Shown here in pieces: positions 1 to 9,060 of a stretch of DNA of 64,000 bases (its first letter is position 1; the number at the start of each line of letters is the position of its first letter). Both the position numbers and the translations under genes were made by a program. The notes below the pieces were generated by a model. It had not been told where the DNA came from. It was given only the letters and a program-made list of their open reading frames with translations, and made no database searches. The stretch comes from Leptospirillum sp. (GTDB taxonomy: Bacteria > Nitrospirota > Leptospirillia > Leptospirillales > Leptospirillaceae), in assembly GCA_027315205.1 (NCBI GenBank), contig DAHUYM010000001.1:186001-250000 (forward strand). The letters run 5' to 3'.

Positions 1-529
1 GGGAATCCCTTCTGTGGATAATCGTGACCGTCTTCCCGAACCGGGTCAGGAACATCGCTTCTTCGATAGCGGTATCCCCTCCCCCGATGACGACGATGTT
101 CCGGTCTTTAAAAAAGAACCCGTCGCATGTCGCGCACGCGGACACACCCTGACCCATCAAGGATTTTTCGGATGGAAGCCCCAGGTATTTCGCCGACGCC
201 CCGGAGGCGACGATCAGCGTTTGTGTCCTTACGGGATCGCCATCGTCGCAGTGGATGACGACCGTGTCCTCCTCTTTCTCCACCTTTTCGACCATCCGGC
301 TTTCAAAACGGGTCCCGAACCGGATGACCTGGGCTTTCATATGTTCGATCAGCTCAGGTCCGGTGACACCGGTCGGGAAACCCGGAAAATTGTCCACGTC
401 CGTCGTGGTCGTCAGTTGTCCTCCCGACTGGGGTCCTTCGATCACCACGGGTGAAAGAAACGCGCGAGCCGAATATAAAGCCGCCGTCAGTCCGGCGGGA
501 CCCGATCCCAAAATCACGACTTTTTCCAA
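1..529 (-). CDS. trxB: Thioredoxin reductase, N-terminal part (runs off window)
   Basis: The reverse strand reads continuously from a TTG at 529 to the window edge, giving about 176 residues. The start is set by GGAGG five bases upstream. The protein opens with a Rossmann FAD motif (GSGPAGLTAALY), then shows GGQLTTTTDVDNFPG, typical of low-molecular-weight thioredoxin reductases. The redox-active CATC pair is followed by the second, NADPH-binding dinucleotide motif (VIGGGDTAIEEA). The enzyme would pass electrons from NADPH to thioredoxin in the cytoplasm. The C-terminal FAD segment lies outside the window. It lies on the same strand downstream of the tolC gene with a 75-base gap, so co-transcription is possible but unproven. 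Confidence 0.93.
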   Translation of the reverse strand, partial: MEKVVILGSGPAGLTAALYSARAFLSPVVIEGPQSGGQLTTTTDVDNFPGFPTGVTGPELIEHMKAQVIRFGTRFESRMVEKVEKEEDTVVIHCDDGDPVRTQTLIVASGASAKYLGLPSEKSLMGQGVSACATCDGFFFKDRNIVVIGGGDTAIEEAMFLTRFGKTVTIIHRRDS

Positions 530-604
530 ACCTGCCTCCGATCCGGCCCGAACCTTATTATTTTTGCCGGGATTGATCGCTGTTCCCGTCTTAGGACTAA
601 CCTA

Positions 605-2089
605 TCAACCCCCCGGTGCCGGGTCAATCCCGGACGAACGCATCCTTGAAGGACGAACGACTCCCTGTTTCGTCACGAATTCGGGATAATCGAGACCACT
701 GGCAAATTTCAGTGCCGCCCGGTCAACGCCGAGATGGTACTGGGATATGGCCAGGCTCGCCTCGGTGTCGAGGAGATAAACCTCTGCAAGTGTCAATGCG
801 ACAATGGAAATCAGGTTTGCCTGGTATTTCTTGTTCGCAAGAACAAGACCCAACCTGGCTTCCTTGACGGCTTTCTCATAAGCCACAATATCCGCCGTAT
901 CGCTCCGGATTCGCTCGTAGGCCCTTATGACCTGGAACCGGACTCGGATTTTCCAGTCGCGGAGATGATACTTGTCTTCGAGGGACAATTCCCTGGCATT
1001 TGCGACTCTTCCGCGAATCAATCCTCCGGTATACAGTGGAACGGTCATCATTGCGCCTGCCGTCCACCACCCCGGCGCATAGCTCTGTCCGGACACCATA
1101 TTCCCAAGATATCCGTAGGATCCGAACGCCGAGATGTAAGGGTAATGGAGAGCTTTTTCGGACTTCGTTTTTTCCACGTGCCCCGCATACTGATTCTGCA
1201 CCGAAAGCAGTTCCGGCCGTCTCTTGATACCTCCCTGAATCAGCCCTTCCAAAGCTACGGGAGGGAGATACGAAGGATCCTGATTCAGGAGCTCGTAATC
1301 CTTCCGGCTTCTCTTTCCCAATCCCATCGTTTCGTTCAGGCGCGCCAACCGGGTCTTCAAGTCGCTTTCCTCATCCACAAGAAGAGCCTGGGCCTTCTCG
1401 TAGTCGACGACTGCCAGGTCGTAATCCAGTCGGGACTTATAGTCCGCCTTATAGAGTGCGTGGGTCAGTTCCTTCACCAAAGACCTCTGTTCCAGATTCT
1501 TCTGATAAACCTCGATGAGCTTCCGGTCGAGGATCACATGGTAATAGGCTTCACGGATCTGCAGAATGACCCAGGCGTCCCGCACCAGGAGCATGTTCGT
1601 CGCAGCCTTTTCCAAATCTTTCCGGAACGACGTCTGGTGCTCGTATTTTCCGAAGTCGTACAGGAGCTGGGTGACACCAAGGGTCGCATCAAATGTCTGG
1701 GAAGCGTTATTCAAACCGTTCTGCCCCAGTGGCCCCATCGCATCGAACGTCGACGGCATGACCGGAGAATATTGATAGGCATTGTTAAAAGGACGGTTGT
1801 TGACCCCGGGATTGCCGGTTCCAAAAAGACCCGCAGCCCCCACGTTCGGAAGAAAATGCGCCTGAGCTATCTGGACGTTCGATTGTGCACGGGCGACACT
1901 GTGCTTGTACCAGAACAGCTTCGGATGATGCGTCAGACCGAAGAATATGGCCTTTTCGAGAGTCAGCCTTTCGGGCGGCTGGGAAGCATCGGTGTCGGAA
2001 CCCTTCCCCCATGCCGGTACTGCCTCTAAACAGAACCCGAGGACGAGCGCGCCAAGAAGGACCCGGATCCCGGAATTTCTGAATTTCAT
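605..2089 (-). CDS. TolC-family outer membrane efflux protein
   Basis: A 494-residue outer membrane channel of the TolC/OEP family, the exit duct of a tripartite RND or ABC pump. A signal peptide (basic n-region MKFRNSGIR, hydrophobic core ending near AVPAWG) precedes two repeated helical-hairpin halves rich in Ala, Leu, Gln and charged residues. The ATG at 2089 is preferred over an in-frame start ten codons upstream, because GGAGG lies just before it and the signal peptide then starts at residue 1. It follows the adaptor gene at 2141-3349 by 51 bases, and they are very likely one operon with the response regulator. The substrate cannot be read from the sequence. Confidence 0.88.
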   Translation of the reverse strand: MKFRNSGIRVLLGALVLGFCLEAVPAWGKGSDTDASQPPERLTLEKAIFFGLTHHPKLFWYKHSVARAQSNVQIAQAHFLPNVGAAGLFGTGNPGVNNRPFNNAYQYSPVMPSTFDAMGPLGQNGLNNASQTFDATLGVTQLLYDFGKYEHQTSFRKDLEKAATNMLLVRDAWVILQIREAYYHVILDRKLIEVYQKNLEQRSLVKELTHALYKADYKSRLDYDLAVVDYEKAQALLVDEESDLKTRLARLNETMGLGKRSRKDYELLNQDPSYLPPVALEGLIQGGIKRRPELLSVQNQYAGHVEKTKSEKALHYPYISAFGSYGYLGNMVSGQSYAPGWWTAGAMMTVPLYTGGLIRGRVANARELSLEDKYHLRDWKIRVRFQVIRAYERIRSDTADIVAYEKAVKEARLGLVLANKKYQANLISIVALTLAEVYLLDTEASLAISQYHLGVDRAALKFASGLDYPEFVTKQGVVRPSRMRSSGIDPAPGG

Positions 2090-2140
2090 CTCTTCCTCCA
2101 CCCCGTCTTTGGATGACAATCGGGGGTTCTTCCGATCACT

Positions 2141-3349
2141 TTACAACTGCCGGGCAGGCCTAAACGGAATGACCCGGAACGGAAGCGCCCGGACGCGCTC
2201 GCCATCCCTGACATGCCATTTACCCATGACGATCACCCGATCTCCCGCAGAAACACCGCTCATCACCTGAATCCAGTTGGCATTGTCGATCCCGATCCTT
2301 ATTGGACGGATCCGTACAACTCCTCCCTCGACAACTGCCACCGTCAGGCCCTTTCCCTTTTCCGACCTTACCGCACCTCCCGGAACGAGGAGGGCTCGGG
2401 GAAATTCTTCCAAATAAAACGTGAATCGTCCGTACATGCCAGGATGGATCCGGAGATCCCGATTATCGAAATCGACCTCGGTCCGCATGGTCCTGGTTTT
2501 GAGATTTTCTTCGGCATCAAAACGGGTGACGCGGCCTTCGAACGTCTCCCCGGGAAGTCCCGCGAATCGGGCGATGACCTTCTGCCCTCGGCGGATATGG
2601 GGGGAAACATCGGCCGGGACCCATACGTACGCCCTCAACGTATCCACTTTCTCGAGAGTGACGATCGGCTGTACCGATGACGTCTGTTCGGTCCCCTGGG
2701 AAATGAGTTTCCCTTGATCCACGAAACGATGAGTGATCATCCCGTCATAGGGGGCGCGGATGGTCTTGTAGGCAACGAGAGCCTCATCGTGCCTCATGGC
2801 GGCAATTGCCGCCAGATAAGCCGCCAGCTTCTCCTGCACCCTCTGCTTTGAAATCAAGGTCGGGTGTCCCAACCAGACTTCCTTGATCCTACGATAGGTC
2901 AGATACCGGATTCGGACCGTTGCTATCTTCTCCGACAGGGCGTGGCGAAGCTCCGGGTCCTGGATGTATGCCAGAACCTGTCCCTTGTGCACTATGTCCC
3001 CTTTGTCCACGTTCAGGACTTTCAGATACCCTGGAACATGGGCGTAGATCACGGTCTTCCGGAAAGCCCTGATACCTGCCGGAATCGTCACCTTGTGATA
3101 CATGCTGCGATACCGGACCTTGATGTACTGGACGATCTGGAGCGATTCGGCTGGAGCCTTGAGAGGAAAGACCTTGCTATAGAGAAAAACCAGGATGGGC
3201 GCAAGGATCAGAATCCCGAGAATCAATCCCGAAAGTCGGGTCAGCTTCCGGGATTGTTCGACCTTCCCGAGATCGAACTCTTCTTTCCAATGCTTCGGAA
3301 GCCCTTCTTCTCCATCCGAGCGGGAGGATTCCGTTTTGTGTTCGTCCAT
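2141..3349 (-). CDS. RND efflux periplasmic adaptor subunit (first of two)
   Basis: A 402-residue membrane fusion protein. An acidic cytoplasmic tail of about 40 residues leads into one membrane helix (about residues 41-60), then a split biotinyl-lipoyl domain (GYLKVLNVDKGDIVHKGQVL), a short helical hairpin and beta-barrel domains. It should bridge an inner-membrane pump and TolC. Its ATG overlaps the stop of the upstream regulator as TGATG, so translational coupling is likely. The lipoyl region is nearly the same as in the adaptor at 9061-10170 (GYLKYLNVDKGDLVKRGQVL), showing that the two are paralogues. No RND pump gene lies next to this copy; the only one in the window is at 5841-9026. Confidence 0.86.
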   Translation of the reverse strand: MDEHKTESSRSDGEEGLPKHWKEEFDLGKVEQSRKLTRLSGLILGILILAPILVFLYSKVFPLKAPAESLQIVQYIKVRYRSMYHKVTIPAGIRAFRKTVIYAHVPGYLKVLNVDKGDIVHKGQVLAYIQDPELRHALSEKIATVRIRYLTYRRIKEVWLGHPTLISKQRVQEKLAAYLAAIAAMRHDEALVAYKTIRAPYDGMITHRFVDQGKLISQGTEQTSSVQPIVTLEKVDTLRAYVWVPADVSPHIRRGQKVIARFAGLPGETFEGRVTRFDAEENLKTRTMRTEVDFDNRDLRIHPGMYGRFTFYLEEFPRALLVPGGAVRSEKGKGLTVAVVEGGVVRIRPIRIGIDNANWIQVMSGVSAGDRVIVMGKWHVRDGERVRALPFRVIPFRPARQL

Positions 3350-4713
3350 CAGGCCCTCCTCCCTTTTCCCCCCGGACCCGGAAGGTGCAGTTTCTGGATC
3401 CGATATTGAAGTGACGTCCGCTTCATTCCGAGATATCGGGCCGCAAGGGACTGGTTGCCTCGGGCCCGTTCAAGGGCTTCCTGGATCCTTTTCCGTTCTT
3501 CGGACCGGAGTTCCTCGCGAAGACCGCCTTTCGGGTGTCCCTCATCCTCGAACCCGTTGCAGTAAATATTAAAAGGGAGGTCCTCGGTCAAAAGAACACC
3601 ATTTTCCGAAAGGACCGCCATCCGTTCGAGCACATTCCGAAGTTCCCTTGCATTTCCGGGCCAACTGTACCGGGCAAGTGCCGACAGGAGAGAAGGTTCC
3701 GCGACAAGCTTCCGGTGCAGTTCGTGTCCAAGCTTCTCGAGAATGTTGTTCATCAGGAAACCAAGGTCTTCCACCCTCTCGCGAAGGGGAGGCATCCGTA
3801 TTGCCAGGACGTTCAGGCGATAATAAAGATCTCTCCGGAACTGTCCGTTGGAAATCATGTGCTCCAGATCCCGATTCGTCGCGGAAATGATCCGGACATT
3901 GGCTGAGATGGATTTTTCCCCGCCGATCCGTTCAAATTTCGCTTCTTCGAGCACCCTGAGCAATTTCACCTGAAGAGGCAGGGGCAGTTCTCCGATTTCG
4001 TCGAGGAAGAGTGTTCCCCCGTCGGCGAGTTCAAATTTCCCTTTCTGAAGGACGTGCGCTCCCGTAAAAGCCCCTTTTTCGTGGCCAAAGAACATCGATT
4101 CCATGAGGGTTTCCGGGATCGCACCGCAATTGACCGTCACAAACGGACAGTCTCTTCGAAGAGATTTCTCGACGAGAATACGCGCCGCAACTTCCTTCCC
4201 GGAACCGGACTCTCCGGTGATCAAAATCGGCATATCCACCTGGGAAAACTTTTCGATCCTCTCTCGAATTTCGACCATCACCGAGCTGTTTCCTTCAAGA
4301 TCGCCCTGATGCCTGTCGATTTCTTCCCTCAAGAAACCATTGGCCCTCCTGAGGGAGATATGACGTTCAGCCTTTTCGATCCGGATGTCGAGAATGGACA
4401 GGGAAAAAGGCTTCTCCAGAAAATCGAATGCCCCATTCTGCAATGTTTCCACAGCCTGATCAATGCGACCGAAAGCCGTCATCATGATGACGAGGAGCTG
4501 GGGCCATTCCTCCCGGATCCTCCTAAGAAGCGCGATTCCATCGTCCTCACCCAAACGGATATCGAGCAAGACCAGATCAAACTCGCTTTCCCGGAGGGCG
4601 GCGAGTGCCGCCTTCATTCCGCCCGCACCGTCCGTATCGTGACCACGGCGGACAAGGGATGCGAGGAGCACTTCCCTGAGCGCGGCTTCATCGTCGACGA
4701 CTAAAATTTTCAA
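3349..4713 (-). CDS. Sigma-54-dependent response regulator (NtrC family)
   Basis: A 454-residue NtrC-type activator. The receiver domain covers residues 1-120 with acidic Asp7-Asp8 and phosphoacceptor Asp51 (LVLLDIRLG). The AAA+ domain has Walker A GESGSGKE, the sigma-54-contacting loop GAFTGA and Walker B GGTLFLDEIGE. The C-terminus is a Fis-type helix-turn-helix (NQSLAARYLGMKRTSLQYRI). I chose the TTG at 4713 because AAGGA lies nine bases upstream and the protein then begins MKILVVDDE, as is usual. A GTG at 4740 has no ribosome site. It is translationally coupled to the adaptor gene. No histidine kinase gene is adjacent, so its input is unknown. Confidence 0.88.
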   Translation of the reverse strand: MKILVVDDEAALREVLLASLVRRGHDTDGAGGMKAALAALRESEFDLVLLDIRLGEDDGIALLRRIREEWPQLLVIMMTAFGRIDQAVETLQNGAFDFLEKPFSLSILDIRIEKAERHISLRRANGFLREEIDRHQGDLEGNSSVMVEIRERIEKFSQVDMPILITGESGSGKEVAARILVEKSLRRDCPFVTVNCGAIPETLMESMFFGHEKGAFTGAHVLQKGKFELADGGTLFLDEIGELPLPLQVKLLRVLEEAKFERIGGEKSISANVRIISATNRDLEHMISNGQFRRDLYYRLNVLAIRMPPLRERVEDLGFLMNNILEKLGHELHRKLVAEPSLLSALARYSWPGNARELRNVLERMAVLSENGVLLTEDLPFNIYCNGFEDEGHPKGGLREELRSEERKRIQEALERARGNQSLAARYLGMKRTSLQYRIQKLHLPGPGGKGRRA

Positions 4714-4828
4714 CGTCCCGAGTCCTTTGAAGATTGACACCGATTGAACGGCATTCCTATGATTTGTGGATTACCTTTCATGCGATCGAACCTCTAGCCG
4801 AAGAAATTCTTCCCCGAGGAGAAACGTT

Positions 4829-5836
4829 ATGCCCCAAAGCATCAATACACACCCGGCCCACGATAAGGTCGGGCTGTATATCCCCGAGAACCCGTCTCCC
4901 GTCATTGCCGTCGGGGGTGAAGACCGGAAGTCTTTTCTCCAGGGGATCCTCAGTCAGGATATCGTCCGTCCCGAGGACGGATCCCTTTTATTTACGTTCT
5001 TCCTGAACCCGAAGGCCCGGATCCTGTTCGAGGCATGGGCGGCAATTTTCCCGACCGAGATCCTCCTGTTTCCTCCTCCGGGAACCCGTGAGGACTTCAT
5101 CGCCCACCTGAAGAAATACTTGTTCTTCCGGACAAAAGCGACGATCGAAGACCGATCCGGCCAGTTTCGAGAACTCCGCCTCATGGGGCCGGAAGCCGTT
5201 ACCACGCTCCTTCCCGTCCTCCTTCCATCCGAAACGCCCCACCCGGTCAGGTCTATCAGGGAGGGAGGCTTTGCGCTTCTCAGGCCTCCCGTTTTCCAGA
5301 TGGATGCTTACGTTGGTCCGGCCGTGGACATGTTCGTACCCGTGAACCATTTCGACAGCATCCGGGACACCGTTCGGGGACGTGTTCTCCAAACCGGCGG
5401 CATCGAACTCGACCGGCAGGCTTACGAGACCTACCAGACGGAGAAAGGGATCCCGGAATTCCCTTCGGAACTCAACGAAAACCATTTCCCCGCCGAGGTG
5501 GGTCTCGACACCCTGGGGGTGTCGTACAACAAGGGGTGCTACGTCGGCCAGGAACCCGTGACCCGCCTCAAATTTCAGGGTCACCTGAATCGCCGTCTTT
5601 CGGGATTCGTTCTCGATGGGGAGCCTGAATACGCCGGAACCGTCCCGCAACCTATACTGAATCCCGAGGATGGGAATGAAGCCGGACTCCTGACCCGTTA
5701 TTGCTATTCTCCGGCCATGGGCCGCACGATCGGAATCGGTTTTCTCCGAAAGGCCCACTGGGAGATCGATCCCGATCGGGAACTCGTACTGGCCGATGGC
5801 CGCAGGATTCGCGTCACCCCGCTTCCTTTCGTCTGA
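4829..5836 (+). CDS. ygfZ: YgfZ/GcvT-family folate-binding protein
   Basis: A 335-residue member of the YgfZ family, folate-dependent proteins structurally related to the glycine cleavage T protein and known to help maintain certain Fe-S enzymes. The diagnostic motif KGCYVGQE is present near residue 235, with its conserved cysteine. The ATG at 4829 has GAGGAGA at a proper distance, so an in-frame start at 4766 is unlikely. It is the only plus-strand gene between two halves of the efflux region. It is divergent from the response regulator and convergent with the RND pump gene, with only four bases between their ends. Confidence 0.85.
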   Translation: MPQSINTHPAHDKVGLYIPENPSPVIAVGGEDRKSFLQGILSQDIVRPEDGSLLFTFFLNPKARILFEAWAAIFPTEILLFPPPGTREDFIAHLKKYLFFRTKATIEDRSGQFRELRLMGPEAVTTLLPVLLPSETPHPVRSIREGGFALLRPPVFQMDAYVGPAVDMFVPVNHFDSIRDTVRGRVLQTGGIELDRQAYETYQTEKGIPEFPSELNENHFPAEVGLDTLGVSYNKGCYVGQEPVTRLKFQGHLNRRLSGFVLDGEPEYAGTVPQPILNPEDGNEAGLLTRYCYSPAMGRTIGIGFLRKAHWEIDPDRELVLADGRRIRVTPLPFV

Positions 5837-5840
5837 CCCT

Positions 5841-8800
5841 TTACGCCGCGGCACGCCGTGCTTTTCTTTCTTCCCATCTCACCTCGATCCGGTGGAAGAG
5901 CACAAAGAGAATAGGGACCTGAAAAAGGGTCAGCACGGTCATCACCGTTAGTCCACCGATTACGGCCCGGGCAAGAGGCTCTTCTGGCCCCGAACCGACA
6001 CCCATGCCGACAGCCGTCGGAATCATGGCCAGAATGGTACCGACGGCTGTCATCAATATCGGCCTCAGCCGGGTTGAACCTGCCTCCACCACCGAGCGGA
6101 CCAGAGGAACCCCTTTTTCCCGAAGCCGGATGGCAAATTCGACCAGAAGCACCGAATTCGACACCCCGATCCCGATGTCCATAATGATCCCGATCAGGGA
6201 TTCCACATTGATGCCGGATCCGGTGAGATAAAGCATGAGGAAAACCCCGATCAGACCAAAAGGAACTGAGAGCATGATGATGAAGGGATCGAGGAACGAC
6301 TGGAACTGGGCAACCAGCGCAAGATAGACGAGGGCCATCGCCAAAACCACCGCCAGTCCCATGGAACCGAAAGAACGGTGCATGCTGGCCAGCATCCCCG
6401 TTTCTCTCCACCTGTATCCTTCAGGGAACGTGTATCCGGCCATCAAACTGTCGATCTTTTCCCCCACCTGTCCCATGGAAACGCCCCGTTCATGCTTCAC
6501 GTTCACGAGGATGTCGACGGATCTTTCCACGTTGTAGTGGAAGATTGCGGGCGGGATCACGATCCTATTGATGTGAGCCACGTCCCTCAGGTAGATGGGC
6601 GGATTCCGGAGGCCGGGTTTAGTCGTGTCCTCGTTTTCGAGATGTCGGATGAAGATGTTATTCAGAGCATCCATGTCGTTGATCCGATCCTCGGGGTACT
6701 GGGCCGTCAAGAAATAAGGGTTGCCGGTCGTTGAGTCGATCCAGAAGTTCTCGGCAATCGCGCTGTTGGTGACGAGGCTTGTGATCACACTCTGTTCCAC
6801 ATCAAGCTCGCTCACATTCAGGAACGCAGCCTTGTCCCGGTCGACATCCACAAAAAGAGAGGGCAGGTGAAAATTCTGTTTTACACGAACGTCCGTCGTA
6901 CCTGGAATCCGGCGTATGCGATCCCGGATATCTTTGGATATCTCTCCCAGCTTTCCGTAGGACCCGCCCAGAATCTGTATATCGATCGGCGCTTCGCCCG
7001 AACCGGCAAGAACCTGGGTAACGATCGACGAAGACTCGAAATCGAATTCGATGTTCGGAAACTGGCGGGCGAGATAGGGACGCAACTTTCCTTCCCAGAA
7101 CCAGATAGAGTGCTTCCTCTTGTCCGATGGCACGAGCTGGATAAGCGCGAATGCCATGTGGGACCAAAGATTGGTCGAGTACATCGACGCCCACCCGGGC
7201 CGGACCCCCTCGTTGATCACGACGTGCACAATGTCCTTTTTGGGGATCACCCGGCGTATAGCCCCGTCCAAACGGGCTGAGTAGGCATCCGTCCGTTCGA
7301 TGCGGGACCCCACCGGGAGGCGCATCTGGATAATGAACGCACCCGTATCGTCCGAAGGAAAGTATTGCGATCCGATCTGGGAAAACAGAAAAAAAGAACT
7401 GACGAACGCCAGGGAGAGTAAAAGAGAAAACGCCATCATCCGGGAAAGGGCCATCAGCAAAAGTTGGCGATACCAGTCCTTGAACCGCTCGAACATTGCG
7501 TTGAATCGCCCGACGAAACGGCGAAAAAGAGTCTGTTGCCCTGCGTAGGAGGATTCCGATTTCAGGAACCAGTGCGAGAGGACCGGAACGAGGGTCATCG
7601 AAACGAAATAGGAAGCCATCATTGAATACGTCACGGCGGCCGCCAACGGCGTGAAAAGGTATTTTCCCTTCCCGACCAGGAACAGGACGGGCGAGAAAAC
7701 GATCATCGTGGCGATCGTCGACGCCAGAACCGGCATCGCGACTTCTCCGGCACCTTCCAAAGCGGCCATGGACGGGGTTTTACCCATTTCGAGATGCCGA
7801 TTCGTGTTTTCAAGGACGACGATCGAATCGTCCACGAGGCGGCCGATCGCCAGGGCCAGTCCGCCAAGAGTCATAATGTTGATGGTCTGTCCCGTAAAGT
7901 TCAATAGAATCACGCCAGTCAGGAGGGACAACGGGATGGAGGTCGCGATGATGAAGGTCGACCGCACGCTTCCCAAAAAGATCAGGATCATCAACGCCGT
8001 GAGAATGATCCCCAGGATCCCTTCACGCTCCAGGCTCGAGACCGACTCCTTGATATAGACCGACTGGTCAAAAATCAGGGATAGCTTCAAGCTCTTGGGC
8101 AAACCGTAGAAGGTGTGGAGAGCCGCACGTGTCGCGTCGACCACCTTGACCGTATTGGCACCTGACTGCTTGAGAAGGGGGATATAGACGGATTTCCGGC
8201 CATCGACGCGCACCGGGTTCGTCTGGATCCGGTAGGAGTCCTTGGCGATGCCGATGTCCTTTATGAATACCGGTTGACCGTTATGAACCTTGATGGGGAC
8301 CTTGTTGATGTCTTTTACGGGGCCCAGAAGAGCGTTCACGAAGACGTTGTAGCTCTGGTCTCCTATCTTGGCGAAGCCGGCGGGCCAGATCATGTTCTGT
8401 CTGTTGAGGGTCTGGACCACGTCCCAAATAGAGAGTCCCCTGGAAAGAAGGGCGGTATTGTTCGTATAGACCTGGATCTGTCTGGACAGCCCACCGAATA
8501 CGGGAGGGGCTGCGGCACCAGGGACCGTCCCGATCTGAGATCGGATGTTGTAGTACCCGATGTCGTAAAGCTGTAGCTGATTCAGTTCCTTGCTCTCCAG
8601 AACGATATCGCCGATCGGGATCGCCGAGATACCGAACGGGATGATGATCGGCGGAAAGATTCCGGGAGGCAAATACTTCATCGACGAATAAACCATTGAC
8701 ACGACCATCGATACTGCGGCGGGCAGAGGGTACGATGTCTTGAACCGGACGTTGATCATGCTGATCCCCACCAAGCTTTCCGACTTGATGCTCCGGATGA

Positions 8801-9026
8801 AGGGGGCCTGCAGGATAAAACGTTCCATCTGTTCGGTGATGTCCATCTCGACGTTGTAGACGTTCATTCCCGGAAAAACGGTCAGGACTTCGACGTCGGG
8901 CATGGGAATCCGGGGGAAAATGGAAACGTTCATTGAAGACAGGCTCTGGGCACCGAGAAGAAGGATCGAAAGGGCGATCGCAACAATAGTATAAGGGCTT
9001 TTCAGCGAAGCCTTGACCAGAAACAC
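5841..9026 (-). CDS. RND-family inner-membrane efflux transporter
   Basis: A 1061-residue proton-driven pump of the AcrB/HAE1-like RND superfamily. It shows the usual duplicated plan: a membrane helix at the N-terminus, a large periplasmic porter domain, six helices, a second periplasmic domain and a second helix block. The proton-relay acidic pair is in TM4 (GRLVDDSIVVLEN). The sequence is not clearly a metal (CzcA) type, so I assign no substrate. It lies 34 bases downstream of the second adaptor (9061-10170) and is presumably its partner, using the TolC protein at 605-2089 as outer channel. Its 3' end meets ygfZ convergently. Confidence 0.92.
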   Translation of the reverse strand: MFLVKASLKSPYTIVAIALSILLLGAQSLSSMNVSIFPRIPMPDVEVLTVFPGMNVYNVEMDITEQMERFILQAPFIRSIKSESLVGISMINVRFKTSYPLPAAVSMVVSMVYSSMKYLPPGIFPPIIIPFGISAIPIGDIVLESKELNQLQLYDIGYYNIRSQIGTVPGAAAPPVFGGLSRQIQVYTNNTALLSRGLSIWDVVQTLNRQNMIWPAGFAKIGDQSYNVFVNALLGPVKDINKVPIKVHNGQPVFIKDIGIAKDSYRIQTNPVRVDGRKSVYIPLLKQSGANTVKVVDATRAALHTFYGLPKSLKLSLIFDQSVYIKESVSSLEREGILGIILTALMILIFLGSVRSTFIIATSIPLSLLTGVILLNFTGQTINIMTLGGLALAIGRLVDDSIVVLENTNRHLEMGKTPSMAALEGAGEVAMPVLASTIATMIVFSPVLFLVGKGKYLFTPLAAAVTYSMMASYFVSMTLVPVLSHWFLKSESSYAGQQTLFRRFVGRFNAMFERFKDWYRQLLLMALSRMMAFSLLLSLAFVSSFFLFSQIGSQYFPSDDTGAFIIQMRLPVGSRIERTDAYSARLDGAIRRVIPKKDIVHVVINEGVRPGWASMYSTNLWSHMAFALIQLVPSDKRKHSIWFWEGKLRPYLARQFPNIEFDFESSSIVTQVLAGSGEAPIDIQILGGSYGKLGEISKDIRDRIRRIPGTTDVRVKQNFHLPSLFVDVDRDKAAFLNVSELDVEQSVITSLVTNSAIAENFWIDSTTGNPYFLTAQYPEDRINDMDALNNIFIRHLENEDTTKPGLRNPPIYLRDVAHINRIVIPPAIFHYNVERSVDILVNVKHERGVSMGQVGEKIDSLMAGYTFPEGYRWRETGMLASMHRSFGSMGLAVVLAMALVYLALVAQFQSFLDPFIIMLSVPFGLIGVFLMLYLTGSGINVESLIGIIMDIGIGVSNSVLLVEFAIRLREKGVPLVRSVVEAGSTRLRPILMTAVGTILAMIPTAVGMGVGSGPEEPLARAVIGGLTVMTVLTLFQVPILFVLFHRIEVRWEERKARRAAA

Positions 9027-9060
9027 TCTTCCCTCCGGTTCCGCGATCGAATTGCCGTAA

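Noticed and set aside
567-633. Inverted repeat CCGGGATTGA / TCAATCCCGG
   Set aside because: Arms are 47 bases apart with no T-run on the minus strand, so a terminator between tolC and trxB is not supported.
734-2029. 431-codon plus-strand open frame
   Set aside because: It is antisense to the tolC gene, which has a signal peptide, ribosome site and family structure.
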